Positions 36,051-48,590 of a stretch of DNA of 64,000 nt are shown here, piece after piece. The notes beneath the pieces are model-generated. The model was not told the DNA's origin. It saw only the letters and a program-made list of their open reading frames with translations, and made no database searches. Each line of letters opens with the position of its first letter. Within the stretch, counting starts at the first letter, position 1. Made by a program: the position numbers and the translations under genes. Source of the DNA: Gordionus sp. m RMFG-2023 (taxonomy: Eukaryota; Nematomorpha; Gordioida; Chordodea; Parachordodidae); NCBI RefSeq assembly GCF_954871325.1, contig NC_088776.1, positions 40,752,569 through 40,816,568 of the forward strand, read 5' to 3'.

Positions 36051-36483
36051 ATTAAACAAATCTCATTATTAAATACCACTAACAATATAAACATACGATA
36101 ATTTTCTAAATTATGTATTTTATCAAAGATCTGATAATGATAAAATTTTGACATGAGAAGAAAAATTGGAATCAAGTTTAATTCCTGAATTCTCTAGGAA
36201 AAAGTGGAATATTAATTCAGTTCACCAAGCTAACCCCATGGTTATCATATAACTCATCAAGCTCCTTTTGTTTTTCAACTAAGATTTTATCAAGCAAAAC
36301 CATAGATTCGTAATACGAATTCCACTAGAATTTATCAGATACCTACCCAATTTCTTGATGCTACCTGCCATAATGGTAGACATTTTTTGTTTATTCCACA
36401 AGGTAAGACACTTTTGGAAAGAACTTTGTGATATTATTTTATGTTATCAGCTAAAGTTAAAAAATTTCTGATGCCCATAATTA

Positions 36484-37415
36484 GGGGAGACCGGTGTTAT
36501 AATGAACCCAGGGTTATAGTGAGAGTGGCTTTATTTTCTAGAGTATTAAATAATTTTTTACCAAAACTATATACTTATATATTGCATATGCGGCTATAAT
36601 TTTTATTTCTATCGGACCGCTTGAAGAATTTTTATAATGCTTTATATCATTCGTACCTTCAAAAGTAACTTTTTACACTTTTACTATTTTTCAAAAATAA
36701 AGATTAATATACAATTTTACCACACAAAAATCATCTTATATAAAAGAAAAAATCCTATTTTATAGAATAACAATTTACCCGAACAAAATTGATAATATGA
36801 ATACTTCAAAATATGATCTTAATCAAAGTGGTGCTACTGGGGCTATTTTTATGGGGTTAGGTCGAACCTTTTTTTTTTGCTATTTTTTAAAAATTTGACA
36901 TGCAAAAAAAGCCAAGGAGAGACCAACTAAAAGAAAAAAAATCGAAAAATGTTATTATATGATAAATAATTGTTTGGTATACAAATAAATTATATCAAGC
37001 ATAACAATCAAGACTGCTTTCAATGTCCGTTATTAGTTACTACATGGCTTTGCAATTTTATTGTTTTTTTATTTGCAAAGATTGTGAATGTTTTAAATGA
37101 TTTTATATAACACTTTTATGTTTTAAATCATTAAATTTATCCTAATAAAAAAATATATAACTTTTATATATGGAAAATTAAGAAGAGTTTATAATAGCCT
37201 CGACCAAGGGCTTGTTCGTCCCCGGGTAGGGTTCACTCGGTTACCAAAAAAAATTCCAGGAAAAATGATATTTTGAAAGAATTATTAGAGATGTATTTTT
37301 GAAATTTAAACATATCATAAAACTAATAGAGCTGAACAAAATGAGATATTTTATATTAAAAATGATAAAGTACTTATAATTTGCCTTTAGGGTTCGCCAT
37401 AACCCCGTTCTCCCC
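36484..37415. mobile_element. TA-flanked element with GGGGAGACCGG ends
   Basis: The left end GGGGAGACCGGTGTTATAAT and the right end (inverted, GGGGAGAACGGGGTTATGGC) are flanked by TA on both sides (36482-36483 and 37416-37417). The 932-bp interior has no ORF, so it is non-autonomous. A similar GGGGAGACCGGGG end stands alone at about 61311. The TA duplication fits Tc1/mariner- or ISL2EU-like elements; I cannot decide which. Confidence 0.65.
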
Positions 37416-37669
37416 TACAAGTTTTCAATAAATTAAAAAGAAAAAACTTGATGTTTAATATTTAAAATGATTAGATGAAAAAGAGAAATCTATTTTATTA
37501 CTTAGAATCTTTTTTATATATTTTGAGTCAAAAAAAAGAAAAGCCTTAGCCTTAATTTCAATAAAAAAATGTTTTTAGAGCCAATCCCCATTTTAACTTA
37601 ATTTTCAGATTTAACTAAGTCAGTCGAAAAGTCGATAAATATAAAATTGTAACTTTCATGAAACTCCAT

Positions 37670-38218
37670 TCGCGATATGATAATGCATTCGCTATAATGC
37701 ATTCGCTATAATGCATTCGCTATAATGCATTCGCTATAATGCATTCGCTATAATGCATTCGCTATAATGCATTCGCTATAATGCATTCGCTATAATGCAT
37801 TCGCTATAATGCATTCGCTATAATGCATTCGCCATAATGCATTCGCGATAATTCATTCGCTATAATGTATTCGCTATAATGCATTCGCTATAATGGATTC
37901 GCTATAATGCATTCGCTATAATGTATTCGCTATAATGCATTCGCGATAATTCATTCGCTATAATGTATTCGCTATAAAACATTCGCGATAACATTTTCGC
38001 GGTATTACATTCGCGCTAATACATTCGCTATAATATTTTCGCTGTATTATATTCGCTATAATGCATTCGCGGTAATGCATTCGCTATATTATATTCGCGA
38101 TAATGCATTCGCTGTAATGCATTCGCTATAATATCTTTTCGCGGTAATCGACATTCGCGATAATGCATTCGCGATAATACATTTCGCGCTAAAATTTTCG
38201 CGGTATTGACATGTAACC
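37670..38218 (-). repeat. GCGAATGCATTA tandem array, right inverted end
   Basis: On the minus strand this is the same repeat family as 33667-34195. The inner half (37.68-37.84 kb) is a nearly perfect run of ATAATGCATTCGCT at about 14-bp period, more homogeneous than the left array. The outer 110 bp matches the left cap. Confidence 0.9.
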
Positions 38219-38227
38219 TTATTTTTG

Positions 38228-38758
38228 ATATTATTACAAACGACTATTATTTTAAGATATAATATACCAAGGTGGTGCGACAATATATAAAATCTTAATT
38301 GTTTCATCATATCATTCTGGTCCTTATTTTATAGTTAGAAAATGTTTCATTTCTAATATGGCATTGCCGTGTAAATAACTCCAGGCTTCAATATATTTGC
38401 ATAATTATTTCTTCCAAAGATTTATAGTGTTTTTATTTTATCAATTTATCCAACATAATAAATTCTGATATAAGTATCGTGAGTTTCGTGGCTATTACTG
38501 CAAAATAACCAGTGTATATTATTTGTTTTGCTATGTTATTTAAGATTATTAAAACAACGGCTGAGAGAATATGATTGTAAATAAACAATAATGGTCAACT
38601 GTGTAGTCGTTTATATATTATTTAAAATGGAAGATAATCTTTTAGAAATTTATTATCTCACGATAATTTTCTCGATTATTTATCTAGTTTCCATCATGTC
38701 ATCTAAAAGGAAGCTCTAACCACCATATAGTTTTATGATTTAAATTGGTCGTTTATAC
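38228..38758. other. AT-rich spacer
   Basis: Between the 9-bp duplication of the preceding element and the start of the hAT copy at 38759. No coding signal, repeat or motif was seen. Confidence 0.5.
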
Positions 38759-40208
38759 CAGGCGCGTACGCAGGAATTTGGTCTGGGGGGGGATAATAAA
38801 TTTTTTTAAGAAATATTATTGTTAATTAAAAATACTAAGCATAAATTTATTAGGATTAATAACTTTTCTAATACACAATTTTAAACTAATGTGAATTAAA
38901 AAAATTATATATATAAACCGGCATTGAAAAACTATAAAATAAATGTGAATTATAAAATATAAAGTGAATATAACCCACGATATGAATCACTTAAATGACC
39001 CAAAATAGAAATTTGAATTTTTTAAGCTTTTAAAATATATAAAGTATAAAAAATTTAAATGTTGGAAATATCAAAATGTTTCTTAGGAATAATTGTGTTT
39101 TGTATGTTTTGAGCTAATTTTTCAATTATTTATCCTTGCTTGGCGTTAAATGCCTATGAATATTCAAAAGATTCAAATCAGTTAATCTACTTTCAGATGT
39201 TGTATTTCAGAGGTATGTTTTTCACAGACTTGCAGGCAGGCCCCCGAGCCAGACCGTATTTTAATTTTTTTAAATATACCCGGGCCCGTAATTTTTTTTA
39301 AAAAAAATATCCGGGCCGAGCTGTATATTTCAAAACTAAATATTTGAAATCGCCATTATTAGCTATAAAAATCAAAAATAAATATAATTTATTTTAAAAA
39401 AATTCGGGCCAGGCCTGAAAATTTTTTTAAAAAAAACCCAGGCCGGAAAATTTTTTTAAAAAAAATCTGGGCTGTGTCCTGTAAATGGTACCTCTGCAAG
39501 GTTCTGTTATTCTTCTTACAAAAGAGAATGTTCTCTCATTAGTTTACTAAAGAGCTGCTAATATATATATATAACCATTTTAATACATTGGGAGTATAAT
39601 CTAAAATGTGTTTGAAATAAAAAGCATCCATAGCATTTTTTGGGACTGTATCAATCATAGTTAATCTTTTAATCATAGTTATTCAGCTAATAAGGCATCA
39701 TAAGATATTTTAACATCTTCATGATAAAAATCTAACAAATATTTATATTTTTTTTCTATCACCATATGGAAAAGGTTAGGAGAGGGGACATTTGTTTATA
39801 ATACTCTTCTACTGATTCTATATTAATGTTTTGACGATGAGCTTGCTTGCTGCAAGTCGAGGGGGACAAATATTAAAAACGCATAGCTCTGCTTTTGACT
39901 CAACAATAAGATATAAAATATAAAATTCTTCAACAACATTAGCTCTAATTTCCTTGAGTTCTAATAAAATGCTCTCCGCTATTCTCATCTTCTTAATCAA
40001 ATCAATGTTATGTTTTTGAAAAGTATTACATAAAATAGTTGTATAATTAAATAATACATTCTAATGAGAAAAAAAATTTGGAATAAGTATTGAATCCAAT
40101 AATTTTCTTGCTTCTGAGGAAATATTTCTTTCAAGCCATTATGATATTTCAGTAATAGCATTAATAATCGGCTCTTCTAACTCCATAATAGCTGTTACTG
40201 CTTGATGA
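38759..40208 (-). mobile_element. hAT copy A (DUF4371/ZMYM1-like), truncated
   Basis: The left terminus CAGGCGCGTACGCAGG is followed by a GGTCTGGGGGGGG run. The minus strand has transposase pieces KMRIAESILLELKEIRA and INIESVEEYYKQMSP at about 39.79-40.00 kb. It is homologous, in inverted orientation, to copy B (46563-48312). The transposase 5' side ends abruptly at about 40208, where the CGAATTGCC satellite begins, so no right terminus or target duplication is visible. It carries a nested GGCCCGG-rich block at 39.24-39.48 kb that copy B also has. Confidence 0.75.
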
Positions 40209-40210
40209 GG

Positions 40211-42870
40211 CCATTACTAAACTGCGAATTGCTATAAACTACGAATTGCCAGGTAAATTGCGAATTGCCATTATAAACTACGAATTGCCGTATATAATGA
40301 TAAATTTTGATAAAATGCTGTAAAATAGGATGACTAAACTACGAATTGCCGTATTTAATGTTAAAGTTAAGTGACTAAACTACGAATTGCCGTATTTTAT
40401 GTTAAATTAAAATGACTAAACTGCGAATTGCCGTATTTAATGTTAAAATAAAGTGACTAAACTACGAATTGCCGTATCTAATCTTAAAATAAAGTGAATA
40501 ACTACGAATTGCCGTATCTAATCTTAAAATAAAGTGACTAAACTACGAATTGCCGTATCTAATCTTAAAATAAAGTGACTAAACTACGAATTGCCGTATC
40601 TAATCTTAAAATAAAGTGACTACGAATTGCCGTATCTAATCTTAAAATAAAGAGACTAAACTACGAATTGCCGTATTTAATATTAAAATAAAGTGACTAA
40701 ACTACGAATTGCCGTATTTTATGTTAAATTAAAATGACTAAACTGCGAATTGCCGTATTTAATGTTAAAATAAAGTGACTAAACTACGAATTGCCGTATT
40801 TAATATTATAATAAAGTGAATAAACTACGAATTGCCGTATCTAATGTTAAAATAAAGTGACTAAACTACGAATTGCCGTATCTAATCATAAATTAAAATG
40901 ACTAAACTGCGAATTGCTGTATTTAATGTTAAAATATAGTGACTAAACTACCAATTGCCGTATTTTATGTTAAATTAAAATGACTAAACTGCGAATTGCC
41001 GTATTTAATGTCAAAATTAAGTGACTAAACTACCAATTGCTGTATTTAATGTTAAAATATAGTGACTAAACTACCAATTGCCGTATTTTATGTTAAATTA
41101 AAATGACTAAACTACGATTTGCCGTATCTAATCTTAAATAAAGTGACTAAACTACGAATTGCCGTATTTTATGTTAAATTAAAATGACTAAACTGCGAAT
41201 TGCCGTATTTAATGTTAAAATTAAGTGACTAAACTACGAATTGCCATATTTAATGTTAAAATAAAGTGACTAAACTACGATTTGCCGTATCTAATCTTAA
41301 ATAAAGTGACTAAACTACGAATTGCAGTATTTTATGTAAAATTAAAATGACTAAACTGCGAATTGCAGCATCAAATCTTAAATTAAAATGACTAAACTGC
41401 GAATTGCCGTATTTAATGTTAAAATAAAGTGACTAAACTACGAATTGCCGTATTTTATGTAAAATTAAAATGACTAAACTGCGAATTGCCGTATCTAATC
41501 TTAAATTAAAATGACTAAACTGCGAATTGCCCTATTTAATGTTAAAATAAAGTGACTAAACTACGAATTGCTGTTTTATTGTTAAAATAAACTACGAATT
41601 GCGGTAATTACTGTTAAATTAAAATGACTAAACTACGAATTGCCGTATGAGTAAAATAATATGACTAAAAAGTGGGAATTGCACTATATAATGTTAAAAT
41701 ATATTGACTAAACTACGAATTTAGGTAATTAATGATTGAATTATAATGAGTAAACTACCAATTGAGATAATTAATGTTATAATATAATTACTAAACAGCG
41801 AATTGCCGTATCTAATCTTAAATTATAATGACTAAATTGCGAATTGCCGTATTTAATGTTAAATTAAAACTACGAATGCCGTATTTAATGTTAAAATAAA
41901 GTGACTAAACTACGAATTGCCGAATTTATGTTAAATACCCAACTGCGAATTGTCATATTTAATGTTAAATAAAATTACTAAACTACGAATTGCGGTAATT
42001 AATAATAAATTGTCATGACTTAACTACGAATTGCCGTATTTTATGTTTGATTAAAATGACTAAACTACAAATTGCCATATTTATTGTCAAAATAAAATGA
42101 CTAAATTACGAATTGCCTTATTTTATGTTAAATTAAAATGACTAAACTACGAATTGCAGTGTTTAATGTTAAAATAAAGTGACTAAACTACGAATTGCCG
42201 TTTTAATGTTAAAATAAAATGACTAAACTACGAATTGCCGTTTTAATGTTTAATTAAAATGATTAAACTATGAATTGCCATATTTAATATTATATTAAAT
42301 TGTCTAAACAGTATATGATGTAAAATTATAATGGGTAAACTGCGAATTGTAATATATAACGTTAAATTATTTGAAATGCGTTAATGTTAAATTATAATTA
42401 CTAAAATACGAATTGCCTTAATTTTTGTCAAATTAAATACAATATATGTTAAATTTAAATTACAAAACTGCGAATTACCGTATATTATGTTAAATTAAAA
42501 TGACTAAACTACGAATTACAGTAACTAATGTTAAATTATAATGACTAAACTACAAATAGCCGTTTTAATGTTTAATTAAAATGACTAAACTACGAATTGC
42601 CATATTTAATGTTAAATTAAATTGTCTAAATAGTATATGATGTTAAATTATAATGGATAAACTGTGAATTGCAATATATAACGTTAAATTATACGAAATG
42701 CGTTAATGTTAAATTATAATTACTAAAATACGAATTGCCTTAATTTTTGTCAAATTAAATTATCTAAACAATATATATTAAATTTAAATTACAAAACTGC
42801 GAATTACCGTATATTATGTTAAATTAAAATGACTAAACTACGAATTGCGGTAATTAATGTTAAATTAAAA
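40211..42870 (+). repeat. Satellite array, unit of about 41 bp, CGAATTGCCGTAT core
   Basis: Roughly 60-65 tandem copies of GACTAAACTACGAATTGCCG TATTTAATGTTAAAATAAAGT-type units, in alternating sub-variants (TACGAATTGCC / TGCGAATTGCC; TTTAATG / TCTAATC). Homogeneity is high at 40.4-41.5 kb and falls off toward 42.9 kb. It opens with a distinctive cap (AATTGCCAGGTAAATTGCG) shared with 44797. Confidence 0.95.
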
Positions 42871-44790
42871 TAACATTACATTTAGATTTTGATAGAAAAT
42901 AATGATGATAGCTAATCGTTTTAATTGGTCAAAAATATAAGATTTTATCAACTATATTACCCTACATTCATACTATCTCTGCCTTAATACAAAATTTAAA
43001 CATTTTCCTATTTTATTTATAAAATTTGTTGCAATTATTAGCGTTTATAGACATAATCCTCTCTATATATTGAAAAAAATTTAGATTATTAAAAATAACA
43101 TAACATATTAAAGAGATATTTTATTTTACAATTTCATAATATATGAATCAAAAAAATGTAAATATATATTTAGAAAAAATTATAATTATTGACTAATTTT
43201 ATTTAATTTCAATATATATATTTATTATAAATAATTTATTTAGTTCATAAATTTACAAATAATAGATGCATTAATAATTTTCATCCGATTTTTTGTTTTT
43301 TATGTTATGAATGCACATTATAAATTTACTTAAAATAAAAATGAGTTATATAAATAATTTAATTTATAAATTTACAAACATTATTGATATCTGTTTGGAT
43401 TTCCTTGTGATTTTTGATAGGGGACTTCTTTGTCGCTAAATGTTAAATACAGCATATATAAATTAATATATTTTATAGCATATTTTATAAATAAAAAAGG
43501 AATATTACGATAGCAATTTTTTTTCTTGTTGCAAGCTCAGGATATCCATAGTTCTACTAACATATTAAAAAATTATAATCATAAATGTAAAAATTCTATC
43601 TCAATTTTATTTTATAAATATTAAATTAGTAAATTTAAATAGTTTTCTATAGAAATGAACGTTTTGTAAATAAAATCACCTTATTTCTCCTTTATTATAA
43701 AATAATATCTATAAACCTGATAAATTATCTCAAATTATTAAAAAATATTATTTGTGAAATATACTTTGCATTTGACATTTAATCACAGCTAAATATTTTT
43801 ACAATTAATATAATTAAATATTAATTCTCAAGATGTGAGATTTAAAAAGTATTTAAGCTAATAAATTGTTTTTTTGCGATGTTCTTCTGAATTATAATTT
43901 TAATATAGAATAGATAGGACCCTGCCAGCTAAAATTCTTTTATATAAAAATGTTTAATCTAAACCTTTATGATTTTTGGTTAAGAATGGTGGTTTTTCTT
44001 TTGAACAATATACAGCTAAAAACCATTGCTAGGAATATATTATTAGCATTTTTAAACGCTAGTTGAAATGTTAAATGTACGAGCGCTGTAAGGATCATCT
44101 ACTTATATTAAAAAATTATATTTATAAATATGAAAGAATCCATGTGATATAGCTTATAATTACCAAGACAACGAACTTACATCTAATCAGTAGCCAATTA
44201 TAATACTCGTTGTTGTAACCCGTTTATGGCATTGTAATATTTTATTTTTGAAATTATGTTTATCATTCATTTAAATAAAATATATTACTATTCTCCTGTA
44301 GACTTCTATATATTATTAAAAAATAATATCAAGCAAGTTTTGGAGGTCTGTAAATAGCTGCTTAAAATAATTAAAAACATTCGGCTAACGGATAAGATAA
44401 TAAATATTTTTAAAAAAATTATTTGAAGATATTCCATAATTTATAATTTTAACTATATATTTCAATTTAAGATATTCAGTTAAACCAATTTAACTAAATG
44501 GGTCTCGAGGATTTTTTTAAAACTATTAGCAATACATATATTATACTTTTATTTACAATATCAAAATAATTCAAAACAAAAAGAAATATATTCGTAATTA
44601 TAAATATAATCATTTATCATTATTGGTGCACTATTTATTATTACTTTATTTTAGACTGTTGGATTTTATTAGCTGATTATCTCCACTCTCCTTATTTATT
44701 TCATAATTTACCATGATTTACTAGAAAACTCCACCAAATTTATCTTTATAAATCTCCTAATAACCGATTCAAATAGATGTCATTGTTTAT
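42871..44790. other. AT-rich region without recognisable features
   Basis: About 1.9 kb of very AT-rich DNA between the large satellite array and the short repeat block at 44.8 kb. No ORF, inverted end or known repeat was found. It might be the interior of the same element as the satellite blocks. Confidence 0.5.
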
Positions 44791-44796
44791 GATAAA

Positions 44797-44990
44797 GTCT
44801 AAAATACGAATTGCTAAAAACTACGAATTGCCAGGTAAATTGCGAATTGCAATGACTAAACTACGAATTGCGCAAATTAATAATATTATGATAAAATGTT
44901 GCAAAATAGGATGATTTATATAAAGTTAAAATAAATAAACTACGAATTGCCGTATTTTATGTTAAATTAAAACGACTAAAGTGAATCATG
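44797..44990 (+). repeat. Short second block of the CGAATTGCC satellite
   Basis: It starts with the same cap as 40215 (AACTACGAATTGCCAGGTAA, then TTGCGAATTGC), then AAATGTTGCAAAATAGGATG also as in the first array, and only about two further units. It has the same orientation as 40211-42870. It looks like the edge of a second copy rather than continuation of the first. Confidence 0.85.
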
Positions 44991-46379
44991 CTGTTATACA
45001 ATAAATATTTTTATATATCACTAGAAATCCAATCCAGTGGATAATATTATTATCTTTTTTCATTTTTGTAATCTAATATACGCTTATTGACTTTTTTATT
45101 CATCATTTTTATATCTAATAATAAAATAATATTTTATTTCTGCCATTCCATGTAAATCGATCAAACATTTTCGGCCGATCCCTTTTAAAATTCTTAAAAA
45201 TTTTATGAATTATTAAGATAGGTAAGTAAATGAATGATAAAGCCGTTTATTTTAGCTCGCTAGCACACCTGGTTCCCGAGATATATAAGCTCAAAGGGGA
45301 ATCTGCAAAATTTTTATAATACTTATATCTCAAAAACTATTTATAGTAAAAAAGTATATTGTATATCAAATTGTAGGTAAAAAAAAATCTCTAAAGGGCT
45401 ACTAAAAACAATAAAGATTGGCGCCTATTTGAGCCGTTAACTTTCGGTTTACTTATTTTGCTTTACCTGTGTTTTTAAACAAAAAAGGAAGTCTAAATTT
45501 TTTTTGCTTTTTATTTTGACACCTTTGCTAAATTATATACAATGTCAAAACTTTGGCGATGCTATCGAAACTTCCAAAATATACATTTTTATTTAAAACT
45601 TGAAAAAAATAGATGGCACAAATGGCAAATATTATTCCTAAGGAAAATCAATATATTCATAATACATTTATAAGAAATGTGATAAAAATTTCCAGTTCTG
45701 CCCCCAGCCTTCACTATCCTTAATAGTTTTACATTTTTTATATCTCGACTTTACTACTATAGCGAATAACTTATCCACTCGATAATGTATAACAGCTTCA
45801 TTAAAAAACAATATTGTATTAGACATTATCTATTATATTTTATGAGCATATTATTTAACAAAATAAACTGTTTAAAACGATCTCTCTTTCTATATATAAT
45901 ATTTTTTACTTGCCCGTTCAGATTTATTTTAAACAATCGTCTGTCTACCAAAACATTCAGGATTTGAAGAATGCAAAAACATATGTTCGGTGCAAATCTT
46001 TTTATTCTATATAATAGATGGACGTACCAAATGTTATAATATCAAAATGTTGCAACCCATTTAATCTAAAAAAACATGCTCATTATCGCAAGAATCTAAG
46101 AATGATTATACCCAGGATGACCCAAAAAAATTTAGCAATCAATTTTTGTTTCTATATTAAGAAATAGTGAAAAGATTCAAGTTCAAAAATTATTAATTTT
46201 AATTAATTTACGATAGCCATATCTTTAATTTATAGATATTCATTAAAATTGGATTATCTAAATTTTGTAATCTTCGCCCAGGGAATTGTGTATCAGTTGG
46301 CAGCAACGGTACCCATTCAATATGAGTTAGCTCCATTCATCAAAACACAAAATTAATACTGATAAATTTGCACAAAATT

Positions 46380-48590
46380 ACTATCAGATGGAGCAGCAAC
46401 AAAATATAAAAATCGCAAAAATTTAATCAGGTGATTTCGAGATAAAAGCTGACTGGAATTTCTGGGCCACATCTCAAAGCAAATATGCCTATAATGGGGT
46501 CGGAGGTACAGTCAAACGTTTAGTGGCCAGGACTAGCTTATAAGACCTGTTTCAGAACAAATCAGGCGCGTACTTAGCGGGGGGTGGGGAGGGGGACAAA
46601 TCCCTACCAAAGCCAAAAAAGCAGATGCCGGATTATATTTTTCAAAAATATTAATGTTAATATTAATTTATATTTGTTAATATTTATTCCTATCTCGTAT
46701 ATATATTTAATTACATTTATTTATCACATTCATCTACTAAGTTATTATCAATTAATTTCGATTTCAAGTTTTTCTTGGCGTAATTTACCTATTATTTTCA
46801 AATTTTAGTGGCGTATTATTTATCTAAATTTCTAGTCAAATAATAATTATCTCTGAAACTCCTTGTCCAACAGGGAGAAACATATTGCAAGCTTGTCCAA
46901 CGAGATCGAGTGTCCACCATCAAGCAGTGTCCTTGAGTTAGAAGAGCCGATTATTAATGCTATTACTGAAATATCACAACCACTTGAAAGAAATATTTTC
47001 TCAAAAGCAAGAAAATTATTGGATTCAATACTTATTTAAAATTTTTTTTCTCATTAGAATGTATTATTTAATTATACAACTATTTTATGTAATACTTTTA
47101 ACATGACATTGACTAGAAGATGAGAATAGCGGAGAGCATTTTATTAGAACTCAAGCAAATTAGAGCTAATATTGATGAAGAATTTCATATTTTATAAGTG
47201 ATTGTTGAGTCAAAAGCGAGCTATACATGTTTAATATTTGTCCCCCTCGACTTGCAACAAGCAACCTCATCGTCAAAACATTAATATAGGATCAATAGAA
47301 GAGTATTATAAAACAAATGCCCTTTTTATTTCATCATGCAGCACTTACAAATCCGCAGACTTCCACAAAAGCCTTTCTAAACCTTTTTCAGATGGTAAAA
47401 AATAAATATTTGTTAGATTTTTATCATGAAGATGTTAAAATATCTTATGATGCTTTATTAGCTGAATAACTCTGATTAAAAGATTAACTATGGCTGATAA
47501 AATCCCAAAAAATTATATGGATGCTTTGCATTATTTCAAACACATTTTAGATTATATTCCCAATGTATTAAATGGTTATATATTATGAGCCCTGCAGAGG
47601 TACCATTTACAGGGTATGGCCCGGATTTTTTTAAAAAAATTTATAGGCCCGGCATAGTTTTTTTGAAAATTTTCAGGTCCGGCCCGAATTCTTTTAAAAT
47701 AAATAATATTTATTATTAATTTTTATAGCTAATAATGGCTTCAAATATTTAATTTTAAAATATACAGCTCGGCCTGGATATTTTTTTAAAAAAATCTTTT
47801 AAGCCCAGACCGGGTGTTTTTAAAAAATAATTTCGGCCTCAGTCTGGGTATGTTTAAAAAAATTATAAAACGGTCCGGCCCGGGAGCCGGGCATGAAAGT
47901 CTCTGAAAAACATACATATGAAATACAACTTCTGAAAGTAGATTGAATGATATCTTTCGAATATTCATAGACATTTAACGCTAAGTAAGGATAAATATTT
48001 GAAAAAATGGCTCAAAACATACAAAATACTATTATTCCTAAGAAACTTTGTGTGTATTAATTTAATTTCCAACATTTAAATTTTTTATACTTTATATATT
48101 TTAAAGGTAAAAAATTCAAATTTCTATTTTGGGTCATTTAAGTGATTCTTTACATATAATTTTTTTATAATTCACATTAATTTAAAATTGTGTATTAGAA
48201 ACAGTTATTAGTCCTAATAAATTTATGCTTAATATTTTTTAAATAACAATAATATTTCTTAAAAAATTTTATTCTTCCCCCCCCCCCTCCCCAAGACCAA
48301 ATTATGAGCCTCGAACAAATAACTTGTCCTAAAGACTTTTTTGCCTATTGTAAGGAAAATATTAAAGGTATAAGATTTATTTATTAATATATATTATAAT
48401 TTTTTTTTTAAATAGATTTCTCTTACATTATGAAATACGAATATGAGAAAGAGCTAATAATTTTAGAAGAGAGATTCAATAAAGCGCGTGCAATACCTGA
48501 AACGCAAAGATTTCATACGTATCATCCAATTTCTCAGAATAAAATTGAGGCTAAATTTTATACTAATTCAACAGACTGCAAATTTTAAAT
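46380..48590 (+). pseudogene. Transposase-like protein of unknown superfamily, interrupted
   Basis: Upstream of the hAT insert: SDGAATKYKNRKNLI (about 46.39 kb) and DWNFWATSQSKYAYNGVGGT then VKRLVARTSL (about 46.45-46.53 kb). Downstream: TCPKDFFAYCKENIKG (about 48.32 kb) and, after a likely intron, FNKARAIPETQRFHTYHPIS (about 48.48-48.53 kb). These match in style a protein family repeated in many invertebrate genomes (SDGxAxQYKN...HGKxxxDGxGGTVKR...RFxxAxxIPGTRxFHSF), presumably transposon-encoded. Frames shift and the hAT splits it, so it is dead. The N-terminal part was not recognised. Confidence 0.65.
46563..48312 (+). mobile_element. hAT copy B (DUF4371/ZMYM1-like) with 8-bp duplication
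   Basis: It starts CAGGCGCGTACTTAGC and ends with the eroded inverted form (GAGGCTCATAATTTGG). A perfect duplication GAACAAAT flanks it (46555-46562 and 48313-48320). Plus-strand transposase pieces include LELEEPIINAITEISQPLE (about 46.94 kb) and KMRIAESILLELKQIRA (about 47.12 kb) in shifted frames. A GGCCCGG-rich block at 47.59-47.89 kb is shared with copy A, so that insertion predates the two copies. It inserted into the transposase-like region of the 45142-49218 element. Confidence 0.85.

Larger units (their letters stand above)
33667..38218. mobile_element. Mutator/foldback-like element with tandem-repeat inverted ends
   Basis: A 4,552-bp unit is flanked by a perfect 9-bp duplication TTATTTTTG (33658-33666 and 38219-38227). 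The outer ends are inverted: CGTATCACGTCAATACCGCG at left and, inverted, GGTTACATGTCAATACCGCG at right. Each end continues into a 530-550 bp array of a GCGAATGCATTAT-type repeat, in opposite orientation. The interior (34.2-37.65 kb) has no intact ORF. It contains a 112-bp tandem repeat, a separate TA-flanked insertion (36484-37415), and a short block at 36.05-36.23 kb shared with 58010-60844. A 9-bp duplication suggests Mutator-like mobilisation; the superfamily is inference. Confidence 0.75.

Noticed and set aside
33667-38218. Polinton or other virus-like element as an explanation for the long inverted ends
   Set aside because: The unit is too short, the interior has no polymerase, integrase or capsid-like frames, and the flanking duplication is 9 bp rather than 6.
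34071-38310. Open frames ANALSRMHHSEC-type in the two GCGAATGC arrays
   Set aside because: They are translations of the tandem repeat; the same pattern appears in both arrays.
40211-42870. Regular repeat-spacer look resembling a CRISPR array
   Set aside because: The whole unit of about 41 bp is repetitive, with no unique spacers, and the DNA is eukaryotic. It is a satellite.
45785-46808. Two open frames of 60 and 74 codons near the long-repeat transposon
   Set aside because: Low-complexity Ile/Phe/Leu-rich translations of AT-rich DNA; one overlaps the start of hAT copy B. No support.
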